A DNA stretch of 41,088 nucleotides, taken from positions 1 through 41,088 of the forward strand of contig JAKVJE010000007.1 in assembly GCA_022487185.1 (NCBI GenBank). Direction: 5' to 3'. Source of the stretch: Microbacteriaceae bacterium. GTDB taxonomy: Bacteria; Actinomycetota; Actinomycetes; Actinomycetales; Microbacteriaceae. Numbering within the stretch: position 1 is the first letter of the stretch; every line of letters begins with the position of its first letter. This document shows, in pieces, positions 27,375-35,939 of the stretch. Both the position numbers and the translations under genes were made by a program. The notes beneath the pieces were generated by a model. It was not told where the DNA came from and made no database searches. It saw nothing but the letters and a program-made list of their open reading frames with translations.

Positions 27375-27442
27375 ACCGAAAATGTACTGAACGTACCCTG
27401 CACCCGGAGGGATACCGGTTGTGTGCTGGCTGTGAATAGCGC

Positions 27443-28516
27443 TCAGAGGGTCTGCTCCAGCATCCAGCGCCAGGTCCGTTGCAGCTTCGGGGTGCCCGAG
27501 TGCGTGAGCGGCGTGGCATCGGTTGCCGTGCGATCGTGGGCCTGGTGGGGGTCGCCGAGGTGAAGGGTGGTGACGAGCCGATGCGAGCCGGTGGGGGTGC
27601 GCGCCGTGTGTGTGGCGCCGAGCCGGTTGAGCCCCAGATGCGGCCAGGAGCGCACAATGCGATCGGCGTAGATGTCGTTGGTGCTGTCAAGGGCATACAT
27701 GTCCCGGGCCGGGGTCTTCCCGGGGTGTTCCATCCACGACGCGACAACGTCGTCGTAGGTCTCGACGGGGGAGGAGAACATGAGCACGCCGCGAACCCGA
27801 TGCGAGTGAGAGATGAATGCCGATTCCCCGCCGCCTTGGGAATGGCCGGCCAGGACGATGTGCCCCCAGCGGATCGTGGTGCCGTGGAAATAGTTCGCCC
27901 AGCCTCCGTTCGGGTCCTTGGCTTTGAGCACGCGGAGGGCGAGCAGCAGCCGGTGCCGAATCGAGTTGGCGGCATTGACCCGGCTGAAGCGGCCGGGGTC
28001 CTGCCCGGTGAATCGGTTGCGCTGCAGCCGGGTGTAGCAGTCGGCGACGGATCGGCAGGTGCGGGTGACCGAGGCCCCGAGGTTCCAGTAGTCCAGTCCG
28101 AGCACGCTGTAGCCGAGCCGTACCGCCACGGTGAGGATCCTGCGGTAGTCCTGGGGGATCGCGCCGGTGGCGGGGAGGAAGAGCAGGAGCGGTGCCCCGG
28201 CCCTGCCCGCATGCGCGATATCGGGCGCATTGGGGTGCAGCAGCCCCGCCTCGGACGACAGCCGGAAGGTGCGGAATCGCACGGTGCCCGGAAGATGGCG
28301 GATGCGCCGGAGACGGCGTGGATTTCTGGGCGGCTGGCCGGGAGCGTCGGCCGCAGGGGTGCTGGTTCCCTGCCGGGCGGGGGCCGCCTGAGCTGTTGGG
28401 GTCGGCGTCGCGGTGAGCGTGGACAGCAGGACCGCGATCGCACAGAGGATCGGGAGGAGAGGAGATCGTCGCCCGGATCGGCGACCGGCACGCGGCCCGG
28501 CGCCCAGAGAATGCAT
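27443..28516 (-). CDS. Secreted alpha/beta hydrolase
   Basis: A 357-residue exported hydrolase. The N-terminus has basic residues, a hydrophobic core (LLPILCAIAVLLSTLTATPTP) and a likely signal-peptidase site around AQAAPA (~42-46), followed by a Pro-rich linker. The catalytic nucleophile elbow is GHSQGGG (~225), preceded by strands LLLFLPATGAIPQDY (oxyanion region) and YSVLGLDYWNLG. A C-terminal histidine in LHLGDPHQAHD may complete the triad. It could be an esterase or lipase; the substrate is unknown. ATG 28516 lies ~6 bases after a TAGCAT -10, suggesting a leaderless transcript. It is apparently monocistronic. Confidence 0.78.
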   Translation of the reverse strand: MHSLGAGPRAGRRSGRRSPLLPILCAIAVLLSTLTATPTPTAQAAPARQGTSTPAADAPGQPPRNPRRLRRIRHLPGTVRFRTFRLSSEAGLLHPNAPDIAHAGRAGAPLLLFLPATGAIPQDYRRILTVAVRLGYSVLGLDYWNLGASVTRTCRSVADCYTRLQRNRFTGQDPGRFSRVNAANSIRHRLLLALRVLKAKDPNGGWANYFHGTTIRWGHIVLAGHSQGGGESAFISHSHRVRGVLMFSSPVETYDDVVASWMEHPGKTPARDMYALDSTNDIYADRIVRSWPHLGLNRLGATHTARTPTGSHRLVTTLHLGDPHQAHDRTATDATPLTHSGTPKLQRTWRWMLEQTL

Positions 28517-28591
28517 CCGGACATGCTACCGGGTCTCTGTGAACCGGACCGTGACGTTTGCTGAATCTTCCGTGTACATGGAGTACATGGC

Positions 28592-28626
28592 GAACGCCCG
28601 CCGAATTCTCATTCGACGGGCGTTTC
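28592..28626 (-). terminator. Intrinsic terminator of the MHS transporter gene
   Basis: AACGCCCG-c-CGAAT-tctc-ATTCG-a-CGGGCGTT forms a stable stem 15 bases beyond the stop of the minus-strand transporter gene. The 3' side on the minus strand carries only a short T-poor tail, so efficiency is uncertain. Confidence 0.65.
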
Positions 28627-28640
28627 GAGGGGGACGAGGA

Positions 28641-30092
28641 TCAGGCTTCGTCCAGGTTGTAGATGTCGGAGTTCTTGGTCTCCTTGGTGAGCAGCAGGGC
28701 CACCAGGGTGATCAGCGACATGGCCACGAGGTACATGCCCACCCAGACGGTGCTGCCGTTGCCCAGACCCCACAGCCACACGGCGATGAGCGGGGCGATG
28801 GCGGCACCGAGGATGGAACTGATGTTGTAGGCGAAGGCCGAGCCGGTGTACCGGGTGTTCGTGGGGAACATCTCGGGCAGGAGTGCACCCATCGGGCCGA
28901 AGGTGAAGCCCATGAGGGTGAAGCCGATGACCAGGAAGGCCATGGTCATGGCGCCGCTGAACTTCGGGTCACCGCTCTGGTTCAGGAACAGCGGGAAGGC
29001 GCATCCGAAGGCGATGATGGCGACGGTGGTCCAGAGCACCAGCCACTTGCGACCGATCTTGTCAGCCAGCGGGCCGCTGATGAGCGTGAAGACACCGAAG
29101 AAAACGATGCTGACGCACATGAGCAGCACGAAGTCGGTGTACTTGAAGCCGAGGCCGGGCACGAAGGTGGAGGCGTCGAATGCCTTTCCGGCCTTCGCCG
29201 CTGAGGCGGCTGCATCCTTGGCGCTTGCTGCGGTGGTGCCGTAGGTCAGGGAGAATGTGGTCATCAGGTAGAAGAGCACGTAGGTGGCGAGCATCGCGAA
29301 GGTACCGAGGATGAGCTCGCGCCAGTTCTTGTGGAAGGCCTCGGCCAGTGGCATGCGCTTGACGGCGCCGTGAGCCTTGGCAGCCCGGAAGCTGTTGGAC
29401 TCGACCAGGTGCATCCGAACCCACAGTCCGATGATGACCATCACCGCGCTGAACAGGAAGGGGATGCGCCAGCCGTAGGCGAGGAACTCGGCGGAACGGG
29501 CGGTGGCGTCCTCATGGTTGGGAAGCAGGAAGTTGATGGCCAGGAACAGGCCGTTTGCGATGATGAAGCCGATGGGGGCACCGACCTGGGGGAAGGTGCC
29601 GAACCAGGCCCGCTTGCCCTTCGGTGCGTTCTCCGTGGCCACCAGTGCGGCGCCGGACCACTCACCACCGAGGGCGAACCCCTGGCAGAGACGCAGCAGG
29701 AGCAGCAGCACGGGGGCGAGCATCCCGACCACCTGGTAGGTGGGGAGCAGACCGATGAGGAAGGTCGCGATCCCCATGGTGAGCAGGCTGGCGATCAGTG
29801 TGGTCTTGCGACCGTGCTTGTCCCCCATGTGGCCGAAGAGCATGGCGCCGAAGGGACGGGCCAGCATGGCTGCGCCGAAGGTGGCGAAGGAGGCCACCAT
29901 CGCGGTGCGCGGGTCGGCAGCGGGGAAGAAGAGCGCCGGGAACACGAGCACCGCGGCCGTGGCATACACATAAAAGTCGTAGAACTCAATTGTGGTGCCG
30001 ATCAAGCTGGCCAGCACCACCCGGCTGGTTGGGTTCGCGGGTTTGGACATCTCGACGGATGTTGGGTTTGGAGCGGCAAGTGTCGCAGACAT
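28641..30092 (-). CDS. MFS transporter, metabolite:H+ symporter (ShiA/ProP-like)
   Basis: A 483-residue, ~12-helix proton symporter of the MHS family. Signatures: SLIGTTIEFYDFYVYATAAVLVFPALFF (helix 1), ARPFGAMLFGHMGDKHGRKTTL (MFS motif A), and LLRLCQGFALGGEWSGAALVATENAP (helix 4). Such carriers import osmolytes, shikimate, citrate or other carboxylates; which one applies here cannot be told. The track start is replaced by ATG 30092 (MSATLAAPNP), preceded by CGGAGATTCATC. It is divergent from the leu operon, with ~470 bases between the two starts holding the leu leader. Confidence 0.87.
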   Translation of the reverse strand: MSATLAAPNPTSVEMSKPANPTSRVVLASLIGTTIEFYDFYVYATAAVLVFPALFFPAADPRTAMVASFATFGAAMLARPFGAMLFGHMGDKHGRKTTLIASLLTMGIATFLIGLLPTYQVVGMLAPVLLLLLRLCQGFALGGEWSGAALVATENAPKGKRAWFGTFPQVGAPIGFIIANGLFLAINFLLPNHEDATARSAEFLAYGWRIPFLFSAVMVIIGLWVRMHLVESNSFRAAKAHGAVKRMPLAEAFHKNWRELILGTFAMLATYVLFYLMTTFSLTYGTTAASAKDAAASAAKAGKAFDASTFVPGLGFKYTDFVLLMCVSIVFFGVFTLISGPLADKIGRKWLVLWTTVAIIAFGCAFPLFLNQSGDPKFSGAMTMAFLVIGFTLMGFTFGPMGALLPEMFPTNTRYTGSAFAYNISSILGAAIAPLIAVWLWGLGNGSTVWVGMYLVAMSLITLVALLLTKETKNSDIYNLDEA

Positions 30093-30318
30093 GATGAATC
30101 TCCGATGTGAACAGGATGATCTGAAGTGATGAGATCGGCCGAACGCGTGGTCGGCAGGCACCGGAACAATCGAGGGTGGTGATCATTCCCTTGGGTGCGG
30201 GAGAAGCAGTGCGCACTTGTGATGCGACGTGCATACAGCGTAGCGATGTTTCGCTGAGGTTTCAAGGGGATGTTTGCTCCCTGTGAGCTGGGTGCGGTCC
30301 TGGAGCCGTTTCGGCGGT

Positions 30319-30348
30319 TTGCGGCGCTCGCCCGGAGGGTGCTACGGT
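30319..30348 (+). promoter_or_regulatory. Probable leu operon promoter
   Basis: TTGCGG (30319-30324) and TACGGT (30343-30348) are separated by 18 bases. The expected transcription start falls ~25 bases before the leader peptide ATG. Confidence 0.5.
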
Positions 30349-30378
30349 GAGCGAACACCCGATACGAGGAGTACACAG

Positions 30379-30453
30379 ATGGCGCAGCACATGACCGGAC
30401 GCCCGGCGTCCGCTGCTGCCCGCTTCTCCGGCACCGTCCTACTAGTGCGCTAG
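30379..30453 (+). CDS. leuL: leu operon leader peptide
   Basis: A 24-residue ORF, too short for the ORF track: ATG 30379 to TAG 30453, with ACGAGGAG upstream. It ends with GTC CTA CTA GTG CGC, that is Val-Leu-Leu-Val-Arg. CTA is a very rare leucine codon in such GC-rich genomes, and two in a row make an efficient sensor for charged leucyl-tRNA. Ribosome stalling there would disturb the hairpin formed by the same bases and let the downstream leuBCD genes be read. The position between promoter and terminator fits classical attenuation. Confidence 0.85.
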   Translation: MAQHMTGRPASAAARFSGTVLLVR

Positions 30454-30544
30454 TAGGACTCCTTTCGAGTCCTTCCTGAATGGGGACTCGATCGGCGGCA
30501 ACACCCCATTCGCCCACCGGCATGGGGTGTTTTTTGTTGCCGCC
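30436..30544 (+). terminator. leu attenuator (competing hairpins plus terminator)
   Basis: Hairpin 1 is GTCCTACTAG-TGCG-CTAGTAGGAC (30436-30459), built on the leucine codons themselves. Hairpin 2, AGGACTC-N5-GAGTCCT (30455-30473), shares its 5' arm with the 3' arm of hairpin 1. A third pairing, GAGTCC (30467-30472) with GGACTC (30484-30489), competes with hairpin 2. The terminator is ACACCCCAT (30501-30509) with ATGGGGTGT (30522-30530) followed by six T. A longer stem, GGCGGCAAC/GTTGCCGCC (30494-30544), can enclose it. Confidence 0.85.
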
Positions 30545-30561
30545 GAAGAAAGGAATCGGCG

Positions 30562-31641
30562 GTGTCTACACGGATCGTCACACTTCCCGGAGACGGGATC
30601 GGGCCAGAGATTATGGAGGCGGGCCTCCGAGTACTCGCGGCCGCGGCCCAGCAGGGCGGGTTCGAGTACTCAGCGGATGAGCATCCGTTCGGGGGCGCTG
30701 GCATCGACGCGTGCGGGTCCCCGTACCCTGAGGCGACTCGCGTCGCCGTCCATGAGGCGGATGCGGTGCTCCTGGCGGCCATCGGGGGTCCCGCCTGGGA
30801 CGATGCCCCCGATCGCCCTGAGGCGGGCCTGCTGCGCATGCGCCAAGATCTGGGGTTGTTCGCGAATCTCCGCCCCACGAGGGTGACCGCGGCCCGGGCG
30901 GGGCGGAGCCCGCTGCGGCCCGAGATCGTGGCCGGGGCGGATTTCGTGATCGTGCGGGAGCTCACCGGCGGGATCTATTTCGGGCAGCCGCGCCGCCTGG
31001 GCGACGATGAGGCCTTCGACACGATGCGCTACCGCCGCGACGAGATTGAGCGGATTGCCCGGGTGGCCTTCGAGACGGCCCGGACCCGCCGAGGCCGGGT
31101 CACCCTGGTCGACAAGGCCAACGTACTGGCCAGCAGCAAGCTGTGGCGGCGAGTCGTCGGCGAGGTGGCCGTGGAGTACCCCGACGTGCATCAGGACGCC
31201 ATGTATGTGGATGCGGCCGCCATGAAGCTGGTCTCCGACCCCCGCCGCTTCGATGTGATCCTCACCGAGAACCTGTTCGGCGACATCCTGAGCGATGAGG
31301 CGGCCGAGATCACCGGGTCCCTGGGGACCATCCCCTCGCAGAGCCGGGGGGCATCGGGGCCGGCGGTGTACGAGCCCATCCACGGATCTGCCCCGGACAT
31401 CGCGGGTCAGGGCATCGCCGACCCGATCTCGATGATCGCTTCCGTCTCGCTCATGTTGCGCGGGAGCGTCGGCCGGGCCGATGTGGCCGACCGGATCGAC
31501 GCGGCCGTCGACGCGGCCGTGTCCGCAGGGGAGATCACCCCGGATTTGGGCGGGACCGCGACCACGACCGAGGCGACTGACGCCATCATCCGCCATCTCA
31601 GCACCGAGTTCTCGAAGGGAGCCCACGATGACCAGCACTGA
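30562..31641 (+). CDS. leuB: 3-Isopropylmalate dehydrogenase
   Basis: A 359-residue LeuB, which oxidises and decarboxylates 3-isopropylmalate with NAD+ in leucine synthesis. Seen: [11 protein letters not shown] at the N-terminus, [19 protein letters not shown] (~90-110, the isopropylmalate-specific helix), [13 protein letters not shown], the lysine region [36 protein letters not shown], and [19 protein letters not shown]. The substrate helix favours LeuB over tartrate or isocitrate dehydrogenases. GTG 30562 follows GAAGAAAGGA. Its end overlaps leuC by 14 bases. Expression is under the leuL attenuator. Confidence 0.94.
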   Translation: MSTRIVTLPGDGIGPEIMEAGLRVLAAAAQQGGFEYSADEHPFGGAGIDACGSPYPEATRVAVHEADAVLLAAIGGPAWDDAPDRPEAGLLRMRQDLGLFANLRPTRVTAARAGRSPLRPEIVAGADFVIVRELTGGIYFGQPRRLGDDEAFDTMRYRRDEIERIARVAFETARTRRGRVTLVDKANVLASSKLWRRVVGEVAVEYPDVHQDAMYVDAAAMKLVSDPRRFDVILTENLFGDILSDEAAEITGSLGTIPSQSRGASGPAVYEPIHGSAPDIAGQGIADPISMIASVSLMLRGSVGRADVADRIDAAVDAAVSAGEITPDLGGTATTTEATDAIIRHLSTEFSKGAHDDQH

Positions 31642-33094
31642 ACACCGTATCCACCCCGCACAGGCTGCGCCCACGGCCGATCCGGACCGGGGGCGCACCC
31701 TCTTCGACCGCCTGTGGGCCGAACATGTCGTGGCCGGGGAGCCGGGGGAGCCGCAGCTGCTCTACGTCGACCTGCATCTGGTGCACGAGGTGACCAGTCC
31801 GCAGGCCTTCCAGGGGCTGCGGGATGCCGGGCGCCGCGTGCGCCGCCCGGACCGGACCTTCGCGACGATGGACCACAATGTACCCACGGATGGCGCAGAG
31901 GAGATCTCCGACCCGATCGCGCGGCTGCAGATCGAGACGCTGCGTCGCAACACCGAGGAATTCGGCATCCGCCTGGCGGGGATGGGGGACGAGCGCCAGG
32001 GCATCGTGCACGTGATCGGGCCCCAGCTGGGACTCACCCAGCCGGGCATGGTGATCGTCTGCGGCGACTCGCACACGGCCACCCACGGGGCGTTCGGGTC
32101 GATCGCCTTCGGCATCGGCACCAGCGAGGTGGAGCACGTCCTCGCCACCCAGACGGTGTGGCAGATGAAGCCGCGTACCCTGGGCGTGCACGTCCACGGC
32201 ATCCTCTCCGAGGGGGTGACGGCAAAGGATGTGATACTCGCCATCATCGCGCGGGAGGGGACCTCCTTCGGCACCGGCTGCGCGGTCGAGTTCTTCGGTG
32301 ACGTCATCCGGGCGCTGCCGATGGAGGAGCGGATGACCATCTGCAACATGGCCATCGAGGGCGGCGCCAAGATGGGGCTCATCGCCCCGGACGAGACCAC
32401 CTTCGCCTACGTCGCCGGGCGCGAATATGCCCCGGAGGACATGGAGGCCGCCGTCTCGCACTGGCGCACCCTCTCGACTGACAGTCCGGAGGCCTTCGAC
32501 CGGGTCATCGACTTCGATGTGACCGGCCTCGCCCCGATGGTCACCTGGGGCACCAACCCGGGCATGGCCGTGCAGGTGGGGGAGGAGATGCCCGACCCGA
32601 CCGGCCCGGATGACGCCGAGGCCTACGCCTACACGGGTCTGCACCCGGGGATGCGTCCCGAGGAGATCCCCATCACCTACGCGTTCTTCGGATCGTGTAC
32701 GAACGGCCGGCTCTCCGACCTGGAGGCCGCCGCGGCCGTGCTGCGCGGGCAGCATGTGGCCCGGGGAGTCACCGCGTTGGTGGTTCCCGGCTCCCGTCAG
32801 GTGAAACGCGCCGCGGAGGCGGCCGGCCTGGATGCCGTCTTCCGGGAGGCCGGCTGCGAGTGGCGCGATCCGGGCTGCTCGGCGTGCCTGGGGATGAACG
32901 CCGATCAGATTCCGGCCGGTGAGCACTGCGCATCCACCTCGAACCGCAATTTCAAGGGCCGGCAGGGTGTCGGCTCCCGCACACACCTGGCGAGTCCGGC
33001 GATGGTCGCCGCCGCTGCGGTGCACGGCCACTTCATCGATATCCGCCCGACGGCTCAGAACTTCGGGGCCGTTTCTCCTCAGGAGGCCCGCTGA
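31628..33094 (+). CDS. leuC: 3-Isopropylmalate dehydratase large subunit
   Basis: A 488-residue aconitase-family large subunit that isomerises 2- to 3-isopropylmalate with LeuD. The 4Fe-4S ligands are in [17 protein letters not shown] and [13 protein letters not shown]. Other signatures: [58 protein letters not shown], and [21 protein letters not shown]. The track frame is longer because it runs into leuB; ATG 31628 ([10 protein letters not shown]) is chosen since it lies 14 bases before the leuB stop, near an AAGGGAG. The N-terminus has about 20 extra residues compared with shorter LeuC. The gene is intact, and its stop overlaps the leuD start (TGATG). Confidence 0.96.
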   Translation: MTSTEHRIHPAQAAPTADPDRGRTLFDRLWAEHVVAGEPGEPQLLYVDLHLVHEVTSPQAFQGLRDAGRRVRRPDRTFATMDHNVPTDGAEEISDPIARLQIETLRRNTEEFGIRLAGMGDERQGIVHVIGPQLGLTQPGMVIVCGDSHTATHGAFGSIAFGIGTSEVEHVLATQTVWQMKPRTLGVHVHGILSEGVTAKDVILAIIAREGTSFGTGCAVEFFGDVIRALPMEERMTICNMAIEGGAKMGLIAPDETTFAYVAGREYAPEDMEAAVSHWRTLSTDSPEAFDRVIDFDVTGLAPMVTWGTNPGMAVQVGEEMPDPTGPDDAEAYAYTGLHPGMRPEEIPITYAFFGSCTNGRLSDLEAAAAVLRGQHVARGVTALVVPGSRQVKRAAEAAGLDAVFREAGCEWRDPGCSACLGMNADQIPAGEHCASTSNRNFKGRQGVGSRTHLASPAMVAAAAVHGHFIDIRPTAQNFGAVSPQEAR

Positions 33095-33684
33095 TGCAGC
33101 CCATCTCAGTCATTTCCGGCACGAGCGCCCCGCTCATGCGCGACAACATCGATACCGACCAGATCATCCCGAAGCAGTTCCTGAAGCGGATCGGCAAGAC
33201 CGGCTACGGTGCCGACCTGTTCCACGACTGGCGGGGGGACCCTGAGTTCGTGCTCAACCGTCCGGAGCGGCAGGGGGCGAAGATTCTCGTCGCCGGCGAG
33301 AACTTCGGGTGTGGCTCCTCCCGGGAGCATGCAGTCTGGGCCCTGCACGACTTCGGGTTCGAGGCGGTGATCGCCGGAGGATTCAGCGACATCTTTGCGA
33401 TGAACTGTCTCAAGAACGGGGTGCTCGCAGTGACCTTGCCCCGTGCCGAGCGGGAGGCCCTCGCCGAGCTGCCCGCGGATGCCCAGATCACCATCGATCT
33501 GTCGGCCCAGCGGGTCTCATCCGCTGCCGGTGAGGCGGGCTTCGAGATAGAGCCGATCTGGAAGCAGCGCCTCCTGGAAGGGCTGGACGATATTGCGGCC
33601 ACGCTGCGCATGGAGGAGCGAATCACCAAGTATGAGTCCCGTATGCCCGTGTACCGGACCCACCGCGAGGGGGTGGGAGCATGA
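33094..33684 (+). CDS. leuD: 3-Isopropylmalate dehydratase small subunit
   Basis: A 196-residue swivelling-domain partner of LeuC. Motifs: MRDNIDTDQIIPKQFLKRI near the N-terminus, GENFGCGSSREHAVWAL, and FSDIFAMNCLKNGVLAV. The length is normal (about 195-200). The start at ATG 33094 shares bases with the leuC stop; CAGGAGG lies upstream. The C-terminal tail (ITKYESRMPVYRTHREG) is usual. Its stop overlaps the ATG of the following transporter, so the transporter is part of the operon. Confidence 0.96.
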   Translation: MQPISVISGTSAPLMRDNIDTDQIIPKQFLKRIGKTGYGADLFHDWRGDPEFVLNRPERQGAKILVAGENFGCGSSREHAVWALHDFGFEAVIAGGFSDIFAMNCLKNGVLAVTLPRAEREALAELPADAQITIDLSAQRVSSAAGEAGFEIEPIWKQRLLEGLDDIAATLRMEERITKYESRMPVYRTHREGVGA

Positions 33685-34991
33685 CCGCCATCGCAGCGGC
33701 GCCGTCGGCGGCGGGCAGGCACCTGATCGGGCGGCTGGATCGCACTCGGGAGACGCCGATGTTCTTCAAGGTCTTCGCCCTGGTCTCCGCCGGCATGATG
33801 CTGGATGCGATCGACGTGTATATGGCCAGTGCGGTGGCGAGCGCCTCCCTGAAGAGTGGCTGGTCCACGCTGGCACAGAACTCCTGGTTCCTGTCTGCGG
33901 GCTTCGCGGGGCTGTTTGCGGGGTCGCTGCTCGCCGGATTCATCGGAGATCTGTGGGGGCGCCGGGCCGCGTATCAGGTGAATCTGCTTCTGTTCGGCGG
34001 GTTCACCCTGCTGGGGGCGTTCGCCCCGAACATGACGGTGCTGGCCCTGCTGCGCTTCGGCGCGGGGGTGGGGCTGGGAGCTGAGATCGTCACCGGCTAT
34101 TCGATGGTGAACGAGTTTGCCCCGGTGCGCCGCCGGGGGCGCTGGTGCGCTCTTACTTCAGTGATCGCAAACTGCGGGGCCCCCATTGCGCTGCTGCTGT
34201 GCAGTGCGATCATCCCCCGCTACGGATGGCGGGTGATGTTCATCGGTGTGGGTATTCTGGCGGCCCTGCTTTGGGTGCTCCGACGGGATATCCCGGAGTC
34301 CCCTCGCTGGCAGATCGTGCACGGCCAGGAGGAACGGGCCGCCGCGACGATTGCGCTGCTGGAGCAGAACGGAACGGATCCTGAACCGGAGCGGGTTCCG
34401 CGGGCCGCATCCACCTCCCGGTCGTTCCTGATCGGGCTGATGGTGGCGACGGTGGCAGTTTCGGCGACGATCGTGTGCCAGTACACCTTCACCTCGTGGG
34501 TGCCGACCCTGCTGGTGAAGCGGGGCATCGATATCAGCGGTTCGCTGTGGCTGAGCACGCTCATGATGCTGGGAGCCCCGGTGGGGTGCATCCTGGGCGC
34601 GGTGCTGGTGGATCGCATCGGCCGGCGCCGCACCATCGTCCCGGCCTTCGTCCTGACCGCGGTGTTCGGGGTGCTCTACGCGCTCCAGGCCTCCCAGCTG
34701 GGTGCGGTGCTGGTGGGGTTCTGCCTGACCACCTGCTTCTATGTGTTGATGGCGAGCGTGGTGGCGGTGTACGCGGCGGAGTTGTTCCCCACCGGCGTGC
34801 GCTTCCGCGGTGTGGGGGTGGCCAATGCGGTGGCGAAGCTGCTGACGGTCGTGATGCCGCTGGTGGTGGCCTGGGCGCTCACGGTGTCGGGCCCCTGGGT
34901 GGTGTTCGCCGGCATCAGCGTCATCGCCCTCGTCGCGGGGGCAGTGGTGTGGATCTGGGGCCCCGAGACGAGCCGCAGATCCCTCGGATGA
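33681..34991 (+). CDS. MFS transporter coupled to leuBCD
   Basis: A 436-residue, ~12-helix transporter close to the aromatic acid/metabolite:H+ symporter type: FALVSAGMMLDAIDVYMASAVA (helix 1), GFIGDLWGRRAAYQVN (motif A), LRFGAGVGLGAEIVTGYSMVNEFAPVRRRGRW (helix 4 and loop), ILGAVLVDRIGRRRTIVP, and YAAELFPTGVRFRGVGVANAVAK. The start ATG 33681 overlaps the leuD stop (ATGA), so it is under the leucine attenuator. That context suggests transport of a leucine-pathway compound such as isopropylmalate, a branched keto acid or leucine itself; this is inference. It ends 14 bases from a convergent gene, with no terminator visible. Confidence 0.82.
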   Translation: MTAIAAAPSAAGRHLIGRLDRTRETPMFFKVFALVSAGMMLDAIDVYMASAVASASLKSGWSTLAQNSWFLSAGFAGLFAGSLLAGFIGDLWGRRAAYQVNLLLFGGFTLLGAFAPNMTVLALLRFGAGVGLGAEIVTGYSMVNEFAPVRRRGRWCALTSVIANCGAPIALLLCSAIIPRYGWRVMFIGVGILAALLWVLRRDIPESPRWQIVHGQEERAAATIALLEQNGTDPEPERVPRAASTSRSFLIGLMVATVAVSATIVCQYTFTSWVPTLLVKRGIDISGSLWLSTLMMLGAPVGCILGAVLVDRIGRRRTIVPAFVLTAVFGVLYALQASQLGAVLVGFCLTTCFYVLMASVVAVYAAELFPTGVRFRGVGVANAVAKLLTVVMPLVVAWALTVSGPWVVFAGISVIALVAGAVVWIWGPETSRRSLG

Positions 34992-35004
34992 GAACCGGTG
35001 CGGA

Positions 35005-35367
35005 TTAGGGCATCGCGACGGCGATGACCACGTCGAGCAGAGTGAGTGCCCCGATGGCGGCGAAGGCGCCGGTCGGGGCACTCTTCTCGCGGCGGTAGCG
35101 GAGGATGAGCCCGAAGGCGATCAGCAGGACGACGGTCTTGATCACGTATTTGGTGATGGCGAGGCCCCCGGCGATATGGCCGGTGACCGCACCCAAGACG
35201 AAGAGGACGATGCCGGAGACGGCCATGGTCAGCGCGCCGTGCAGCATGGCGGCGTTGACCGCTGCATGACCGGTGCGCATCCCGTGCATCTGGGTCATGA
35301 ACCCTCCCAGCAGTGAGGCGAGCCCGATGAAGTGCAGGATCAGGAAGATGTCGAACAGGATGGTCAT
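35005..35367 (-). CDS. Small four-helix membrane protein at the end of the rib operon
   Basis: A 120-residue integral membrane protein with four hydrophobic segments: FDIFLILHFIGLASLLGGF, HGALTMAVSGIVLFVLG, YVIKTVVLLIAFGLIL and GAFAAIGALTLLDVVIAVA. I do not recognise the family. Histidines H12, H28 and H43 lie in or near the helices. ATG 35367 follows the ribH stop by only four bases, so it belongs to the riboflavin operon by position. It is about half the size of RibM/PnuX-type riboflavin importers and shows no obvious likeness to them. A role in flavin transport is therefore only possible, not shown. Confidence 0.6.
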   Translation of the reverse strand: MTILFDIFLILHFIGLASLLGGFMTQMHGMRTGHAAVNAAMLHGALTMAVSGIVLFVLGAVTGHIAGGLAITKYVIKTVVLLIAFGLILRYRREKSAPTGAFAAIGALTLLDVVIAVAMP

Positions 35368-35371
35368 GAGT

Positions 35372-35857
35372 TCAGCCTAGGGAGGGGCCGGCGGCAATGG
35401 TCTGCAACGCGCGGGTGCAGGAGAGGGCCGCCCAGGCGGCTTCGGCGCCCTTGTCTTCGACGGACCCGGGCAGGCCGGCCCGGTCGAGGGCCTGCTGCTC
35501 GGTGTCACAGGTGAGCAGCCCGAATCCGACGGCCTTGCCCGTGTCGAGTGCGACCCGGGTGAGCCCCTGGCTGGTGGCGCTGCACACGTAGTCGAAGTGC
35601 GGGGTGCCCCCGCGGATGACCACTCCCAGCGCCACGACCGCGTCGGCCCCGGCCCTGAGCGCAGCCTGGGCGGCGACGGGGAGCTCGAAGCTGCCCGGGA
35701 CGCGGACCAGTGTGCTGGCGGCCCCGGAGGCGTCGAGGGCGTGACGGGCACCGGCGATGAGCCCGTCCATGACGACCTGGTGCCATTGGGAGGCGACGAC
35801 GACGACGGTGAGCCCGCTGCCGTCTGCGGTGATCTCGGGTATTCCTGCTGCGCTCAT
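35372..35857 (-). CDS. ribH: Lumazine synthase (riboflavin synthase beta)
   Basis: A 161-residue enzyme that condenses 5-amino-6-ribitylaminouracil with dihydroxybutanone phosphate to 6,7-dimethyl-8-ribityllumazine. It forms pentamers or 60-mers in the family. Motifs: VVVASQWHQVVMDGLIAGA, RVPGSFELPVAAQ, VVALGVVIRGGTPHFDYV with the catalytic histidine, and GFGLLTCDTEQQALDRAG. ATG 35857 has GAGGAA upstream. It is separated from ribBA by 82 bases without a visible terminator, so it probably remains under the FMN riboswitch. Confidence 0.95.
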   Translation of the reverse strand: MSAAGIPEITADGSGLTVVVVASQWHQVVMDGLIAGARHALDASGAASTLVRVPGSFELPVAAQAALRAGADAVVALGVVIRGGTPHFDYVCSATSQGLTRVALDTGKAVGFGLLTCDTEQQALDRAGLPGSVEDKGAEAAWAALSCTRALQTIAAGPSLG

Positions 35858-35939
35858 GCTGTGTTCCTCGTGTTCTGGGTCTCGTCTGCGTGCCGGGGCG
35901 GCTGCCGGGCGGATGCCTGCGCCGGGCCCCGCATCGGGG

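Noticed and set aside
31598-33031. 477-residue minus-strand ORF
   Set aside because: It is antisense to leuC, which has all iron-sulfur and family motifs.
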